Of a DNA stretch of 64,000 bases, positions 22,060-30,884 are shown piece after piece. The position numbers were made by a program, and so were the translations under genes. Positions within the stretch are counted from its first letter, which is position 1, and each line of letters begins with the position of its first letter. Source of the stretch: an uncultured Prevotellaceae bacterium (GTDB lineage Bacteria; Bacteroidota; Bacteroidia; Bacteroidales; Bacteroidaceae); assembly GCA_902778535.1 (NCBI GenBank), contig CACYYG010000016.1:125558-189557 (forward strand), written 5' to 3'. A model generated the notes under the pieces. The model saw only the letters and a program-made list of their open reading frames with translations, did no database searches and was not told the origin of the DNA.

Positions 22060-23823
22060 TTAGAAGAAGTACCAGTAGAACAATCCGCAAAGGGCGATGA
22101 CACCAAGCGTGCCGACGATGTCCCAGATGCCCCAGCTCTCACGTATCTGCTTGCGGTATTCGGGTGTAAAGGTGATAGCCTCCACTTGTTCCTTCGAGGG
22201 AGCAGGCGTGAAGAAGCTCACAACAACCATCAGCAGCACGATGAACACCAGCAGCCAGCACTCGAACACGAGCCAGTTGGTCTGCCAGAACCAAGCGGTG
22301 GCATCCCAGAAAGCACCTTCCATCACTTTGGAACCTGTGTCAGTAATGACGTTGGTGACGAGTCGCAACATACCGATGACGAAACCGCCGATGAGGCCCC
22401 ATTCACCAGCCTTAGGACTGATTTTCTTCGACAGGATACCCAATGTGAACACAGCCACCATAGCAGGTGCCAGCAGTGACTGGATGCCCTGCAGATAGCT
22501 GTACAGGTTGCCCATGCCACGCATCACGGGAAGCCATGCCAGACCGAGCACAACGACTGCCACTGTGGCAATACGGCCGACGAGCACGTAGTGAGCTTCG
22601 CTCAGGCCTTTCTTCATTGGCTTGTAGAAGTCTTCGGTGAAGAGCGTAGCGCAGCTGTTGAAGAAGGCTGCCAATGAAGTGACGAGTGCACAGAGGAAGC
22701 CGATGGTCACAATACCTTTCACACCGGCAGGCAGAATGTTCTTCACCATCATGGCGAAGGCACCGTCGGTATCGTCTTTGTTGGTGATATCCATTGTGAT
22801 GCCGCTTGACGGGTCTTGTGCCAAAGCGATTGCTACCATGCCGGGAATCAGGAACATGAACACGGGGAGCAGCTTGAAGTAGCCGGCAGCGATGGTGCCG
22901 CGGCGTGCGCGCTTCATCACCTCCGTGTTGCTTTCACCCTTCTGCTGTCCGAGCACACGCTGAACGATGTGCTGGTCAGTACACCAGTACCAGAAGCCGA
23001 TGATAGAAGCACCGATGAACACCACGAAGCCGGGATACTCATGATAGAGCGGGTCGGGATTGCCTGATGCGTTGATGTCAGACCAGTGGAACATGTGGGT
23101 CGTTCCATAGCCGTCGTGCAGCGTCTCGCAATAAGCCATCATGTTCGACCATCCTTCAGCGATGCTGCCTCCGCCTAATGCTGACAGTCCAAGGAAGAGC
23201 ACGAGGAAGGAACCCACAATGAGGATAGGCGTCTGAATTGTTGACATGGTCATCACGCCCTTCATACCACCGATAACGGTGAAAATGGTGGTGATGAAGA
23301 TAAGACCGAGAGCGCCCACCCAGAAGTTCAGGCCCCAGAGATAGTTGAAGAAGATACCGCCAGTAAAGGCCGTCACGCTAACCTTGGTCAGGATGTAAGC
23401 CACCAGCGTAATGATGCTGAGCCACGAGCCGGTCTTCTTGGTGTAGCGGAACTTCAGGAAGTCGGGCATGGTGATGATTTTGCCCATCTTGTTGTTCAGC
23501 AACTGATAGAAGGGGACAAACAGCCAGCCAAGGATGAGGATCATCCAGCCCTGCATCTCCCAGTGGGCCATGCCCACGCCGTCCTTTGCGCCGGTACCGG
23601 CCAGACCTACGAGGTGCTCAGAGCCGATGTTGGCAGCAAAGATAGCCATACCGATGACGTACCAGGGCTCGCCCTTGCCGAACAGATAGTCCTGCGAGTC
23701 GGCACCATTCATCTTCTCCTTGTCTTTCTTGATAGCACGATAGACAAGCCACACAACGCACGCAATGCCCAAGAGCATAACGAGCCAGTCAAGCCAAATA
23801 AATTCTTTTGCGTTCCAATCCAT
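22060..23823 (-). CDS. Sodium/sugar symporter (SSS/SGLT family), probable arabinose uptake
   Basis: A 587-residue inner-membrane protein with about 14 helices. SSS-family features include GMAIFAANIGSEHLVGLAGTGA near residue 58, FYWCTDQH-like WYWCTDQHIVQRVLG, and the C-terminal EYRKQIRESWGIWD. It uses the sodium gradient to import a monosaccharide. Placement between araR and an MFS porter in the ara operon, as in Bacteroides, points to L-arabinose. The presence of two unrelated sugar importers in one operon suggests uptake at different affinities or of different sugars. Confidence 0.88.
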   Translation of the reverse strand: MDWNAKEFIWLDWLVMLLGIACVVWLVYRAIKKDKEKMNGADSQDYLFGKGEPWYVIGMAIFAANIGSEHLVGLAGTGAKDGVGMAHWEMQGWMILILGWLFVPFYQLLNNKMGKIITMPDFLKFRYTKKTGSWLSIITLVAYILTKVSVTAFTGGIFFNYLWGLNFWVGALGLIFITTIFTVIGGMKGVMTMSTIQTPILIVGSFLVLFLGLSALGGGSIAEGWSNMMAYCETLHDGYGTTHMFHWSDINASGNPDPLYHEYPGFVVFIGASIIGFWYWCTDQHIVQRVLGQQKGESNTEVMKRARRGTIAAGYFKLLPVFMFLIPGMVAIALAQDPSSGITMDITNKDDTDGAFAMMVKNILPAGVKGIVTIGFLCALVTSLAAFFNSCATLFTEDFYKPMKKGLSEAHYVLVGRIATVAVVVLGLAWLPVMRGMGNLYSYLQGIQSLLAPAMVAVFTLGILSKKISPKAGEWGLIGGFVIGMLRLVTNVITDTGSKVMEGAFWDATAWFWQTNWLVFECWLLVFIVLLMVVVSFFTPAPSKEQVEAITFTPEYRKQIRESWGIWDIVGTLGVIALCGLFYWYFF

Positions 23824-23857
23824 TTTTGTTTTTTTATTGATTAATTATTAAGTAAGT

Positions 23858-25339
23858 TTATTTTTTACGGTTTTTCCACATGGCAGTCATGTCCTCCAGC
23901 GTCTTGCCCTTAGTCTCAGGCACGAGCTTCCAGACGAAGACGGCAGCCACGATGCAGATGACGCCATAGAGGCCGTAGGTGAACCAGTGACCGAAGCTGT
24001 CACCCTCATCGATGTGCATGTTGAACATGGGAATGAAGGTAGACGAGACGATGAAGTTGAAGATCCACTGGAAGGCCACGGCGATAGCCACGGCTCCGCC
24101 ACGGATGGTGTTGGGGAAGATCTCGGCAATGAGCACCCACGTGATGGGACCCCACGAGAACATGAACGAGGCGGTGTAGATCAGGATGAAGATAACGGTC
24201 AGCAACTCGTTGTCTCCGAAAGTCACAGCAGCGCCCAATGCGCCGATGGCCATGCCGATGGAGCCGCAGATGAGCAGTGGCTTGCGGCCCAGCTTCTCGA
24301 CGGTGAAGATGGCAACCAGGGTGAACAGGATGTTGACAATACCCATGAGTATCTGATATTGCAGGGGCGTCAGCATCGGGTCCTTCATGCCCATGGCCTC
24401 GAAGATGCGCGGGCCGAAATAGAGCACGGCGTTGATGCCTACTGCCTGCTGGAACACTGACAGCATGATGCCGATGAAGATGCACATCACGCCGTAGGTC
24501 ATCAGCTTCTCGGTCTTGACGGCCATGGTCTCCTTGATGTCCTTCAGTATCTGTGTTGCCTTGCCGCTGCCGTTGATACGCGAGAGGATGCCGAGGGCCT
24601 TCTGGTCCTGGCCTACGCTGACAAGGTAGCGCGGCGTCTCGGGCACGAAGCAGATGAGCAGGGCGAAGAGACCTGCCGGGATAGCTTCAGAACCGAACAT
24701 GTAGCGCCAGCCTGTCGTGATAGTCCAAGGGTCACTGCCAGGAGCAATGGCGTTCACACCTTCGCCGATGGAGTTGATGATGGGGTTAGTGTGCGAACCA
24801 AGAATAAAGAAGTTGACGAAGTAAACTACCAGCTGACCGAAGATGATGGCAAACTGGTTCCAGCTCACCAGCATACCTCTTATGTTAGAGGGGGCCACCT
24901 CGCCGATGTACATCGGACAGATGGCCGAAGCCAGTCCCACGCCGATGCCGCCGATGATGCGGTAGACGTTGAACATGATGAGCAAGGAGAACGTGGGCTT
25001 GCCATGCTCGAAGAACAGGAACTCAGGATCCATTGAACCTAGTGCTGAGACGAAGAACAGCACACCAGCCACGATGAGTGACTTCTTACGTCCTAAGCGT
25101 GTGGCAAAGAGGCCTGAGAGCGCTGAGCCGATGATGCACCCGATAAGGGCTGTAGACGACGTGAAACCATGCCAGCCGTCGGTATAGGTAAAGTCCTGAG
25201 CCCCCATGAAGAAGGCCTGCAGGCCCTTCTCAGCGCCTGAGATAACAGCCGTATCGTAGCCGAAGAGCAGTCCGCCCAGCACGGCCACCATGACGATGCC
25301 AATGAGGTAGCCACGGCTACCATTTTCTGATTGTGTCAT
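23858..25339 (-). CDS. Sugar porter (XylE/AraE type, MFS)
   Basis: A 493-residue MFS sugar:H+ symporter with 12 helices. Signatures are GGLLFGYDTAVISGAEKGL (helix 1), RIIGGIGVGLASAICPMYIGE, PETPRYLVSVG, QQAVGINAVLYFGP and PETKGKTLED near the end. Close to XylE/AraE; the operon context suggests L-arabinose, with xylose as an alternative. The ATG at 25339 (MTQSENG) is chosen over a TTG nine bases upstream that lies inside a heptamer-like repeat. The gap to galM is 24 nt. Confidence 0.9.
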   Translation of the reverse strand: MTQSENGSRGYLIGIVMVAVLGGLLFGYDTAVISGAEKGLQAFFMGAQDFTYTDGWHGFTSSTALIGCIIGSALSGLFATRLGRKKSLIVAGVLFFVSALGSMDPEFLFFEHGKPTFSLLIMFNVYRIIGGIGVGLASAICPMYIGEVAPSNIRGMLVSWNQFAIIFGQLVVYFVNFFILGSHTNPIINSIGEGVNAIAPGSDPWTITTGWRYMFGSEAIPAGLFALLICFVPETPRYLVSVGQDQKALGILSRINGSGKATQILKDIKETMAVKTEKLMTYGVMCIFIGIMLSVFQQAVGINAVLYFGPRIFEAMGMKDPMLTPLQYQILMGIVNILFTLVAIFTVEKLGRKPLLICGSIGMAIGALGAAVTFGDNELLTVIFILIYTASFMFSWGPITWVLIAEIFPNTIRGGAVAIAVAFQWIFNFIVSSTFIPMFNMHIDEGDSFGHWFTYGLYGVICIVAAVFVWKLVPETKGKTLEDMTAMWKNRKK

Positions 25340-25363
25340 AATTCTCAATTCTCGATTTACAAT

Positions 25364-26566
25364 TTACTTGACTGAGAACTTATAGGCAGCGTGGCTGTAA
25401 TAAGGCTTCTCGGGTGTCACGATGGGATTGCATTTCTCCCATCCTGGCAGCATGTACTTGTTGGGGCTGTCGGGATATTTCTGGCTCTCCAGACACACGC
25501 TGATGTACTGCGGATATTTCTTGCCCAGCTTGCGCACGATGTTCTCCTCGCCGCCGATGCCCTGGAAGTTGCCGGTGTAGACCTGCACGCCCGGCTCGTT
25601 GGTGAACATCTCCATGAAGATGCCGGTCTTGGGGCTGTAGAGGGTAGCGCACACCTGCGTGTCGTCGCCCTTGGTGTTCAGACACCAGTTGTGGTCGTAG
25701 CCGCCGTTGGCGTTCTTCACCTGGTCGTACTCGCGATCCAAGCCGTCAATAATCTTGTGCTCGGCACGAAGATCCATTGTGGTGCCTTCCACAGCGCGAA
25801 TCTCGCCAGTAGGCATATAGCTGTCGTCGGCAACGGTGAACGAGTCGGCGTTGACAGTAAGGTACTGCTGCAAGCCGCCTTCCTTCTCTTCGAAGTCGCC
25901 GCTCAGGTTATAATAGTTGTGGTTGGTCTGGTTGATGACGGTGGGCTTGTCGGTAGTTGCTTCCCATACGATGTCGAGCGTGTTGCCGTTCACAATCTTA
26001 TAGGTAGTTGTGGCCACCACATTGCCGGGGAATCCGTTCTCGCCGTCCTTTGCATTGATGGTGAGTTTCAGCGTGGTGCTGTCAATCTGCTCAGCCTTGT
26101 AGACCTGGTTCATCCAACCCGTGTCGCCGCCGCCATGCAGGCAGTGGTCGCGACCGTCGTGCTTGTCGTTCTGCTTCAGCTGAATGGTATCGCCATTGAG
26201 CACAAAACGTCCCATGTTAATGCGGTTGGCGTAGCGGCCTACGCTTGAGCCATAGTCGGTGGTCTTCTCCAAATACTGGTCAATGTTGTCGAAGCCAAGC
26301 ACTACGTCGACCAGCTTACCGTCCTTGTCGGGTACCATCAGCGAGACGACGCGTCCGCCGTAGTTGGTGATACACACCTCCATGCCCTTGTCGCCCTTCA
26401 GGGTGTAGAGCTTCACGCTGTCGCCGTCTATCACGGTTTCAAACTTGGCAGGATCCAGTCCCGATGCCGTCAGTTGAGTTGCGGGTTGCTGACTGCCGGT
26501 GCAGGCAGCAAAAGCCAGTGCTGTCAAAGCACCGACTCCAAACATTGTTCTTTTCAGTGTTTTCAT
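25364..26566 (-). CDS. galM: Aldose 1-epimerase (mutarotase), lipoprotein form
   Basis: A 400-residue galactose mutarotase-fold protein. The signal peptide ends in LAFAAC (lipobox, Cys22), so it is predicted to be a periplasmic or outer-membrane lipoprotein. Catalytic regions are present: NYGGRVVSL, GRYANRI, NQTNHNYYNLSG (His) and CLESQKYPDSPN (Glu). It would interconvert alpha and beta anomers of imported sugars before uptake. First gene of the arabinose operon, behind a promoter that overlaps a palindromic operator candidate. Confidence 0.93.
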   Translation of the reverse strand: MKTLKRTMFGVGALTALAFAACTGSQQPATQLTASGLDPAKFETVIDGDSVKLYTLKGDKGMEVCITNYGGRVVSLMVPDKDGKLVDVVLGFDNIDQYLEKTTDYGSSVGRYANRINMGRFVLNGDTIQLKQNDKHDGRDHCLHGGGDTGWMNQVYKAEQIDSTTLKLTINAKDGENGFPGNVVATTTYKIVNGNTLDIVWEATTDKPTVINQTNHNYYNLSGDFEEKEGGLQQYLTVNADSFTVADDSYMPTGEIRAVEGTTMDLRAEHKIIDGLDREYDQVKNANGGYDHNWCLNTKGDDTQVCATLYSPKTGIFMEMFTNEPGVQVYTGNFQGIGGEENIVRKLGKKYPQYISVCLESQKYPDSPNKYMLPGWEKCNPIVTPEKPYYSHAAYKFSVK

Positions 26567-26617
26567 TGCTTTTGGGGTTTAGTTTTATGTAAATTTATAT
26601 TGCGTTTCAGATTTTGG

Positions 26618-26651
26618 GTGTAAAGTTACACATTCTTTGTGATATGACAAA
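26618..26651 (-). promoter_or_regulatory. Promoter of the arabinose operon with overlapping palindrome
   Basis: Minus strand: TTTG (26648-26651), 19 nt, TAACTTTA (26621-26628). The -7 element sits inside the inverted repeat GTGTAA-CT-TTACAC (26618-26631), perfect apart from the two central bases, and is a candidate AraR operator. Confidence 0.65.
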
Positions 26652-26741
26652 AAATCTTTGATATAAAATGTGCATTTAGCCATTTTTAACATCATGCCAT
26701 CGGCTTCTTCAATCTTTATTTGTACTTTTGTACCTTGGTTT

Positions 26742-27269
26742 ATGAAGGCAGCTGAGAAGAAAGACAATGTACGCCAGGCCAGCGAGCGCATCTTGGATAA
26801 TTATTTGGAGATGAATAATTTTCGCAAGACGCCTGAGCGCTATGCCATCTTGAAAGCCGTGTATGATTTCAGCGGACATTTTACCCTTGACGATTTGGGA
26901 CAGAAACTTGCTGACGAGCATCACTTCCCCGTGTCAAGGGCAACGCTTTATAACACCCTCAATCTCTTTATCGAGCTTCGCATCGTCATTCGCCACAACA
27001 TTCAGGGCACGACGAAGTATGAAGTCTATTCTCCCGGCAACAGCCACTGCCACCAAATCTGCACCATGTGCGGCAAGGTGACCGAGGTGAAGGCGCCGGA
27101 GGTGACGAAGGCCATTGCTGCGATGCACCTGAAGCGCTTCCGTCAGGATGTCTTTTCGCTCTACATCTACGGCATTTGCTCTACGTGTCAGGCTGTCATC
27201 ACCCGAAAAAGCCACAAACATAAAACAACAACAGATAATAACAAGAATGATGAACAAAGGAAAGGTTGA
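26742..27269 (+). CDS. Fur-family transcriptional regulator
   Basis: A 175-residue metal-dependent repressor. The winged helix occupies about residues 20-90 (NNFRKTPERYAILKAVY, VSRATLYNTLNLFIELRIV). The dimerisation part has HCHQICTMCGKVTEV and ICSTCQA, two CxxC pairs that would bind structural zinc. The ATG at 26742 is chosen because earlier codons overlap the TACTTTTG promoter element at 26723-26730. Whether it senses iron, zinc or peroxide cannot be told. It overlaps the start of purA by about 20 nt, an unusual pairing. The C-terminus is lysine/asparagine-rich (KSHKHKTTTDNNKND). Confidence 0.88.
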   Translation: MKAAEKKDNVRQASERILDNYLEMNNFRKTPERYAILKAVYDFSGHFTLDDLGQKLADEHHFPVSRATLYNTLNLFIELRIVIRHNIQGTTKYEVYSPGNSHCHQICTMCGKVTEVKAPEVTKAIAAMHLKRFRQDVFSLYIYGICSTCQAVITRKSHKHKTTTDNNKNDEQRKG

Positions 27270-28518
27270 CGTCCTGCTGGGTTTGCAGTGGGGCGACGAA
27301 GGCAAGGGAAAGGTAGTTGACGTGCTCACTCCCCGCTATGATGTTGTAGCCCGATTCCAGGGAGGCCCCAATGCCGGGCACACACTGGAGTTTGAGGGGC
27401 AGAAATATGTGTTGCGCAGCATCCCGTCGGGCATCTTCCAGGGTAACAAGGTGAACATTATAGGCAATGGCGTGGTGCTGGCTCCCGACCTCTTCATGGA
27501 CGAGGCCAAGGCGCTGGAGCAGAGCGGACACCCGCTGAAGGAGCGCCTGCATATTTCGAAGAAGGCGCACCTCATCATGCCCACCCACCGCGTGCTCGAT
27601 GCCGCCTACGAGGCTCAGAAGGGCAAGAACAAGGTGGGCACCACGGGTAAGGGCATTGGCCCCACCTATACCGACAAGGTAAGCCGCACCGGTCTGCGCG
27701 TGGGCGACATTCTGGAGCATTTTGAAGAGAAATATGCTGCCGCCAAGGCACGCCATGAGGCAATTCTGAAGTCGCTGAACTTTGAATATGATATCACGGA
27801 GGTGGAGAAGAAATGGCTGGAAGGCGTGGAGTATCTGCGCCAGTTCCCCATCGTCGACAGCGAGCACGAAATCAACGGTTTCTTGCGCGAGGGCAAGAGC
27901 GTGCTGTGCGAAGGCGCTCAGGGCACGATGCTCGACGTAGACTTCGGCTCCTATCCCTTCGTCACTTCCTCAAATACCATTTGCGCCGGCGCCTGCACAG
28001 GTCTGGGTATCGGTCCCAACAAAATCGGCGAGGTCTACGGCATTATGAAGGCCTACTGCACCCGTGTCGGTGCCGGTCCGTTCCCCACCGAGCTGTTCGA
28101 CGAGACGGGCAAGAAGATTCGTGACCTCGGCCACGAGTACGGTGCCGTCACTGGCCGTGAGCGCCGCTGTGGGTGGATTGACCTCGTGGCCCTGCGCTAC
28201 TCAATCATGGTAAACGGCGTGACACAGCTCATTATGATGAAGAGCGACGTGCTCGACGGCTTCGACACCATCAAGGCCTGCACCGCCTACAAAGTGAATG
28301 GTGAGTTGACGCGTGACTTCCCCTATGACATCGAGCATGGCATCGAGCCTGTTTATAAGGAGCTGCCGGGCTGGAAGACGGACATGACAAAGTTTACTAC
28401 TGAGGAGCAGTTCCCGCAGCAGTTCAAGGACTACATTGCTTTCCTTGAAAAGGAACTTGAGACGCCTATCAGAATTATCAGCATCGGCCCCGACCGTGAG
28501 CAGACAATAATGAGATAA
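27250..28518 (+). CDS. purA: Adenylosuccinate synthetase
   Basis: A 422-residue cytosolic enzyme joining aspartate to IMP with GTP, the committed step to AMP. Diagnostic motifs are LLGLQWGDEGKGKVVD (P-loop), GGPNAGHT, GKGIGPTY, EGAQGTMLDVDFGSYPFVTSS and GRERRCGWIDLVALRY. An ATG three bases upstream (27247) is equally possible. The start lies inside the 3' end of the Fur-family gene, so translation is probably coupled. hisS follows after 12 nt. Confidence 0.97.
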   Translation: MNKGKVDVLLGLQWGDEGKGKVVDVLTPRYDVVARFQGGPNAGHTLEFEGQKYVLRSIPSGIFQGNKVNIIGNGVVLAPDLFMDEAKALEQSGHPLKERLHISKKAHLIMPTHRVLDAAYEAQKGKNKVGTTGKGIGPTYTDKVSRTGLRVGDILEHFEEKYAAAKARHEAILKSLNFEYDITEVEKKWLEGVEYLRQFPIVDSEHEINGFLREGKSVLCEGAQGTMLDVDFGSYPFVTSSNTICAGACTGLGIGPNKIGEVYGIMKAYCTRVGAGPFPTELFDETGKKIRDLGHEYGAVTGRERRCGWIDLVALRYSIMVNGVTQLIMMKSDVLDGFDTIKACTAYKVNGELTRDFPYDIEHGIEPVYKELPGWKTDMTKFTTEEQFPQQFKDYIAFLEKELETPIRIISIGPDREQTIMR

Positions 28519-28530
28519 AGGCTTTATATT

Positions 28531-29889
28531 ATGAAACCATCAATTGTTAAGGGAACGCGCGACTTCGGCCCCGTTGAAATGGCCAAGCGCAACTATATAC
28601 TGAACACCATCCGTGAAGTGTATGAACTCTACGGATTCCAGCAGATTGAGACGCCTGCAATGGAGACCCTGCAGACGCTGATGGGCAAATACGGCGAGGA
28701 GGGCGACAAACTGCTCTTCAAAGTGCTGAACTCTGGCGACTATCTACAGAAGGTGAGTGACCAGGAGTTGCAGGAACGCAATGCCCTGCGCCTGGCTGCC
28801 AAGCTCTGCGAGAAGGGTCTGCGCTATGACCTCACCGTGCCCTTCGCCCGCTATGTGGTGATGCATCGCGAGGAGCTGCAGCTGCCGTTCAAGCGCTATC
28901 AGGTGCAGCCAGTGTGGCGTGCCGACCGTCCGCAGAAGGGCCGCTACCGCGAGTTCTATCAGTTCGACGGCGATGTGGTGGGCTCTGACTCGCTGCTCAA
29001 CGAGGTGGAGCTGATGCAGATTCTCGACACCGTCTTTTCACGTTTGGGCGTGCGCGTACAGATAAAGATTAACAACCGTAAGATTCTCAGCGGCATAGCC
29101 GAAGTCATCGGTGCCGCCGACAAGATCGTTGATATCACCGTAGCCATCGACAAACTCGACAAAATCGGCATCGACAATGTGAATGAGGAACTGCGAGGCG
29201 ACGGCCTTACCGAAGAGCAGATCAGCCAACTGCAGCCCATCATCCTGCTTGAAGGCTCCAACGAAGAGAAGCTTGCCACCATCGCCGAGGTACTGAAAGA
29301 CAGCGAAATGGGTCTGAAAGGCGTAGAGGAAACGAGGTTCATCTTTAAGACGTTGGGCGATTCAATGCTTAACAATCAATTTCAGCTCGACTTGACGCTT
29401 GCACGCGGTCTCAACTACTATACTGGCGCCATCTTCGAAGTGAAAGCCCTCGACACGCCGATGGGCAGCATCAGCGGCGGCGGACGATACGACAACCTGA
29501 CGGGAATCTTTGGCATGCCGGGCCTTTCGGGCGTGGGCATCAGCTTCGGCGTTGACCGCATCTACGATGTACTCGACGCACTCGACCTTTATCCGAAAGA
29601 TTCGCTGCAGACCAGCCGCGTACTCTTCATAAACTTCGGTGAGAAAGAAACGGCCTATTGCCTGCCAGTTGTTGCCCAAGTGCGTCAGGCCGGCATCCGT
29701 GCCGAACTGTTCCCCGATGCAGCTAAGATGAAGAAGCAGATGGCCTACGCCAACGCCAAGCACATCCCCTTCGTCGTCCTTGCCGGTGAGAGCGAAATGG
29801 CCGAGGGCAAGGTAACGCTAAAGGATATGGAGACTGGCGAACAGACATTACTTACAACAGAAGATCTGGTTAGCGCCTTGAAGCGCTAA
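28531..29889 (+). CDS. hisS: Histidyl-tRNA synthetase
   Basis: A 452-residue class II aminoacyl-tRNA synthetase. Motif 1 lies in the [13 protein letters not shown] region. Motif 2 is [27 protein letters not shown]. The histidine-specific [14 protein letters not shown] and motif 3 [11 protein letters not shown] are all present. The C-terminal anticodon-binding domain (about 350-452) starts at [12 protein letters not shown]. The length is typical of the Bacteroidetes form. It sits 12 nt after purA and ends before a strong hairpin. Confidence 0.97.
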   Translation: MKPSIVKGTRDFGPVEMAKRNYILNTIREVYELYGFQQIETPAMETLQTLMGKYGEEGDKLLFKVLNSGDYLQKVSDQELQERNALRLAAKLCEKGLRYDLTVPFARYVVMHREELQLPFKRYQVQPVWRADRPQKGRYREFYQFDGDVVGSDSLLNEVELMQILDTVFSRLGVRVQIKINNRKILSGIAEVIGAADKIVDITVAIDKLDKIGIDNVNEELRGDGLTEEQISQLQPIILLEGSNEEKLATIAEVLKDSEMGLKGVEETRFIFKTLGDSMLNNQFQLDLTLARGLNYYTGAIFEVKALDTPMGSISGGGRYDNLTGIFGMPGLSGVGISFGVDRIYDVLDALDLYPKDSLQTSRVLFINFGEKETAYCLPVVAQVRQAGIRAELFPDAAKMKKQMAYANAKHIPFVVLAGESEMAEGKVTLKDMETGEQTLLTTEDLVSALKR

Positions 29890-29957
29890 CCAGTCCTTTC
29901 TTCGTTTTTTGGGGTTTATTTAGTAATCATTTTACGGCAACTGATGGACTTACATGC

Positions 29958-30000
29958 AGAAGGCCACAAAGTTGTTGTGACACAACCTTTGTGGCCTTCT
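29958..30000 (+). terminator. Long hairpin after hisS
   Basis: AGAAGGCCACAAAG pairs with CTTTGTGGCCTTCT, extended by TTGT/ACAA with one bulged base, giving an 18-bp stem and a 6-nt loop. No T-run follows on the plus strand. Confidence 0.6.
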
Positions 30001-30101
30001 AACTGTGGACGGCTCGACGTGAGCTCACCGACACGGTAGTAAGCAGCGCCTTTGTTTTCTCTATATGTTTTTCAGGCCCAAATAACGCTCTGGGTAAAAA
30101 C

Positions 30102-30120
30102 AGTAACCACGTGGGTTACT
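30102..30120. repeat. Single copy of the GTAACC palindrome
   Basis: AGTAACCACGTGGGTTACT, the unit of arrays D and E, present once here between hisS and the minus-strand lipoprotein gene. The 26-nt head found with arrays D and E is absent. Confidence 0.85.
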
Positions 30121-30181
30121 AAAATTTTCATTTGTTAACAAATCGCTGCGGAAAGCTGAATTGATTTAATCCATGTCTCAC

Positions 30182-30862
30182 TTAGTAGCCAAGCTGCTCC
30201 AGAGCCTTGTCGGCTTCCTCCATCGACTCGTTGAGTGATTTCTGCAGACCTTTGTAGAGGCCGAATTTGATGGGCATGGGATTACCGTTTCTTGCGATGC
30301 CCTGCGAAACGTCGCACTGGTAGAACGTGTCGTTCATACGGAAGGCCCAGCCGGTCATAATGATGTCGACGTCATATTCGTTCTTGCCGATGCACTTGTC
30401 AATGGGCTTTTCGGCGAGGGCCTCATCAAGCGTGCTGGCCTCGTTGAAGCCAACGATGTTCTTGCCGTCCTGTGAGATACTCTTTGTAAGGTTGTAAATC
30501 TTTGTGGCGTAGGCGTTGAACTCATCCTGAGTAGGGTCAGTGCCGTCGGCTTTCTGCAGGTTGGCTTTAGCGTCACCATTAGTGCTCTCACCATAGAACA
30601 GACTAGTCCCCTGATTGTTAGTCTCACTGATGGCAAAGTCGGGTTTCACTTGGTCGAATGTGAGACCGTAGCAGTCTTTCAGCACTTTCTCAAAATTCGC
30701 AGTGGGACTGTCGGCATCAGCCGTTGCGTCTGATTCAGTTTCCTGCTCGGTGTTTTGCTCACCATTGGCGGCTTCGCCACCCTTGTTTTCACTCTTTCCT
30801 CCGCAGGCCGTCATCAGTGTGAAGCCTGCCATGCACATCAGTGCCAAATAGATTTTCTTCAT
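30182..30862 (-). CDS. Lipoprotein of unknown function
   Basis: A 226-residue protein with a clear lipoprotein signal (MKKIYLALMCMAGFTLMTAC, Cys20). A low-complexity acidic linker (about 21-60, rich in E, T, D) follows, then a compact domain (about 62-226) without a family I recognise. The ATG at 30862 is selected because it starts the signal peptide. It lies 22 nt after the M16 peptidase gene on the same strand and is probably co-transcribed, so a link to envelope protein turnover is possible but unproven. Confidence 0.75.
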   Translation of the reverse strand: MKKIYLALMCMAGFTLMTACGGKSENKGGEAANGEQNTEQETESDATADADSPTANFEKVLKDCYGLTFDQVKPDFAISETNNQGTSLFYGESTNGDAKANLQKADGTDPTQDEFNAYATKIYNLTKSISQDGKNIVGFNEASTLDEALAEKPIDKCIGKNEYDVDIIMTGWAFRMNDTFYQCDVSQGIARNGNPMPIKFGLYKGLQKSLNESMEEADKALEQLGY

Positions 30863-30884
30863 GGTAGTTAAGGTTTTTATGAGG

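Noticed and set aside
25340..25348. TTG start for the sugar porter
   Set aside because: The TTG belongs to a heptamer-like repeat (CTCAATT); the ATG at 25339 is normal.
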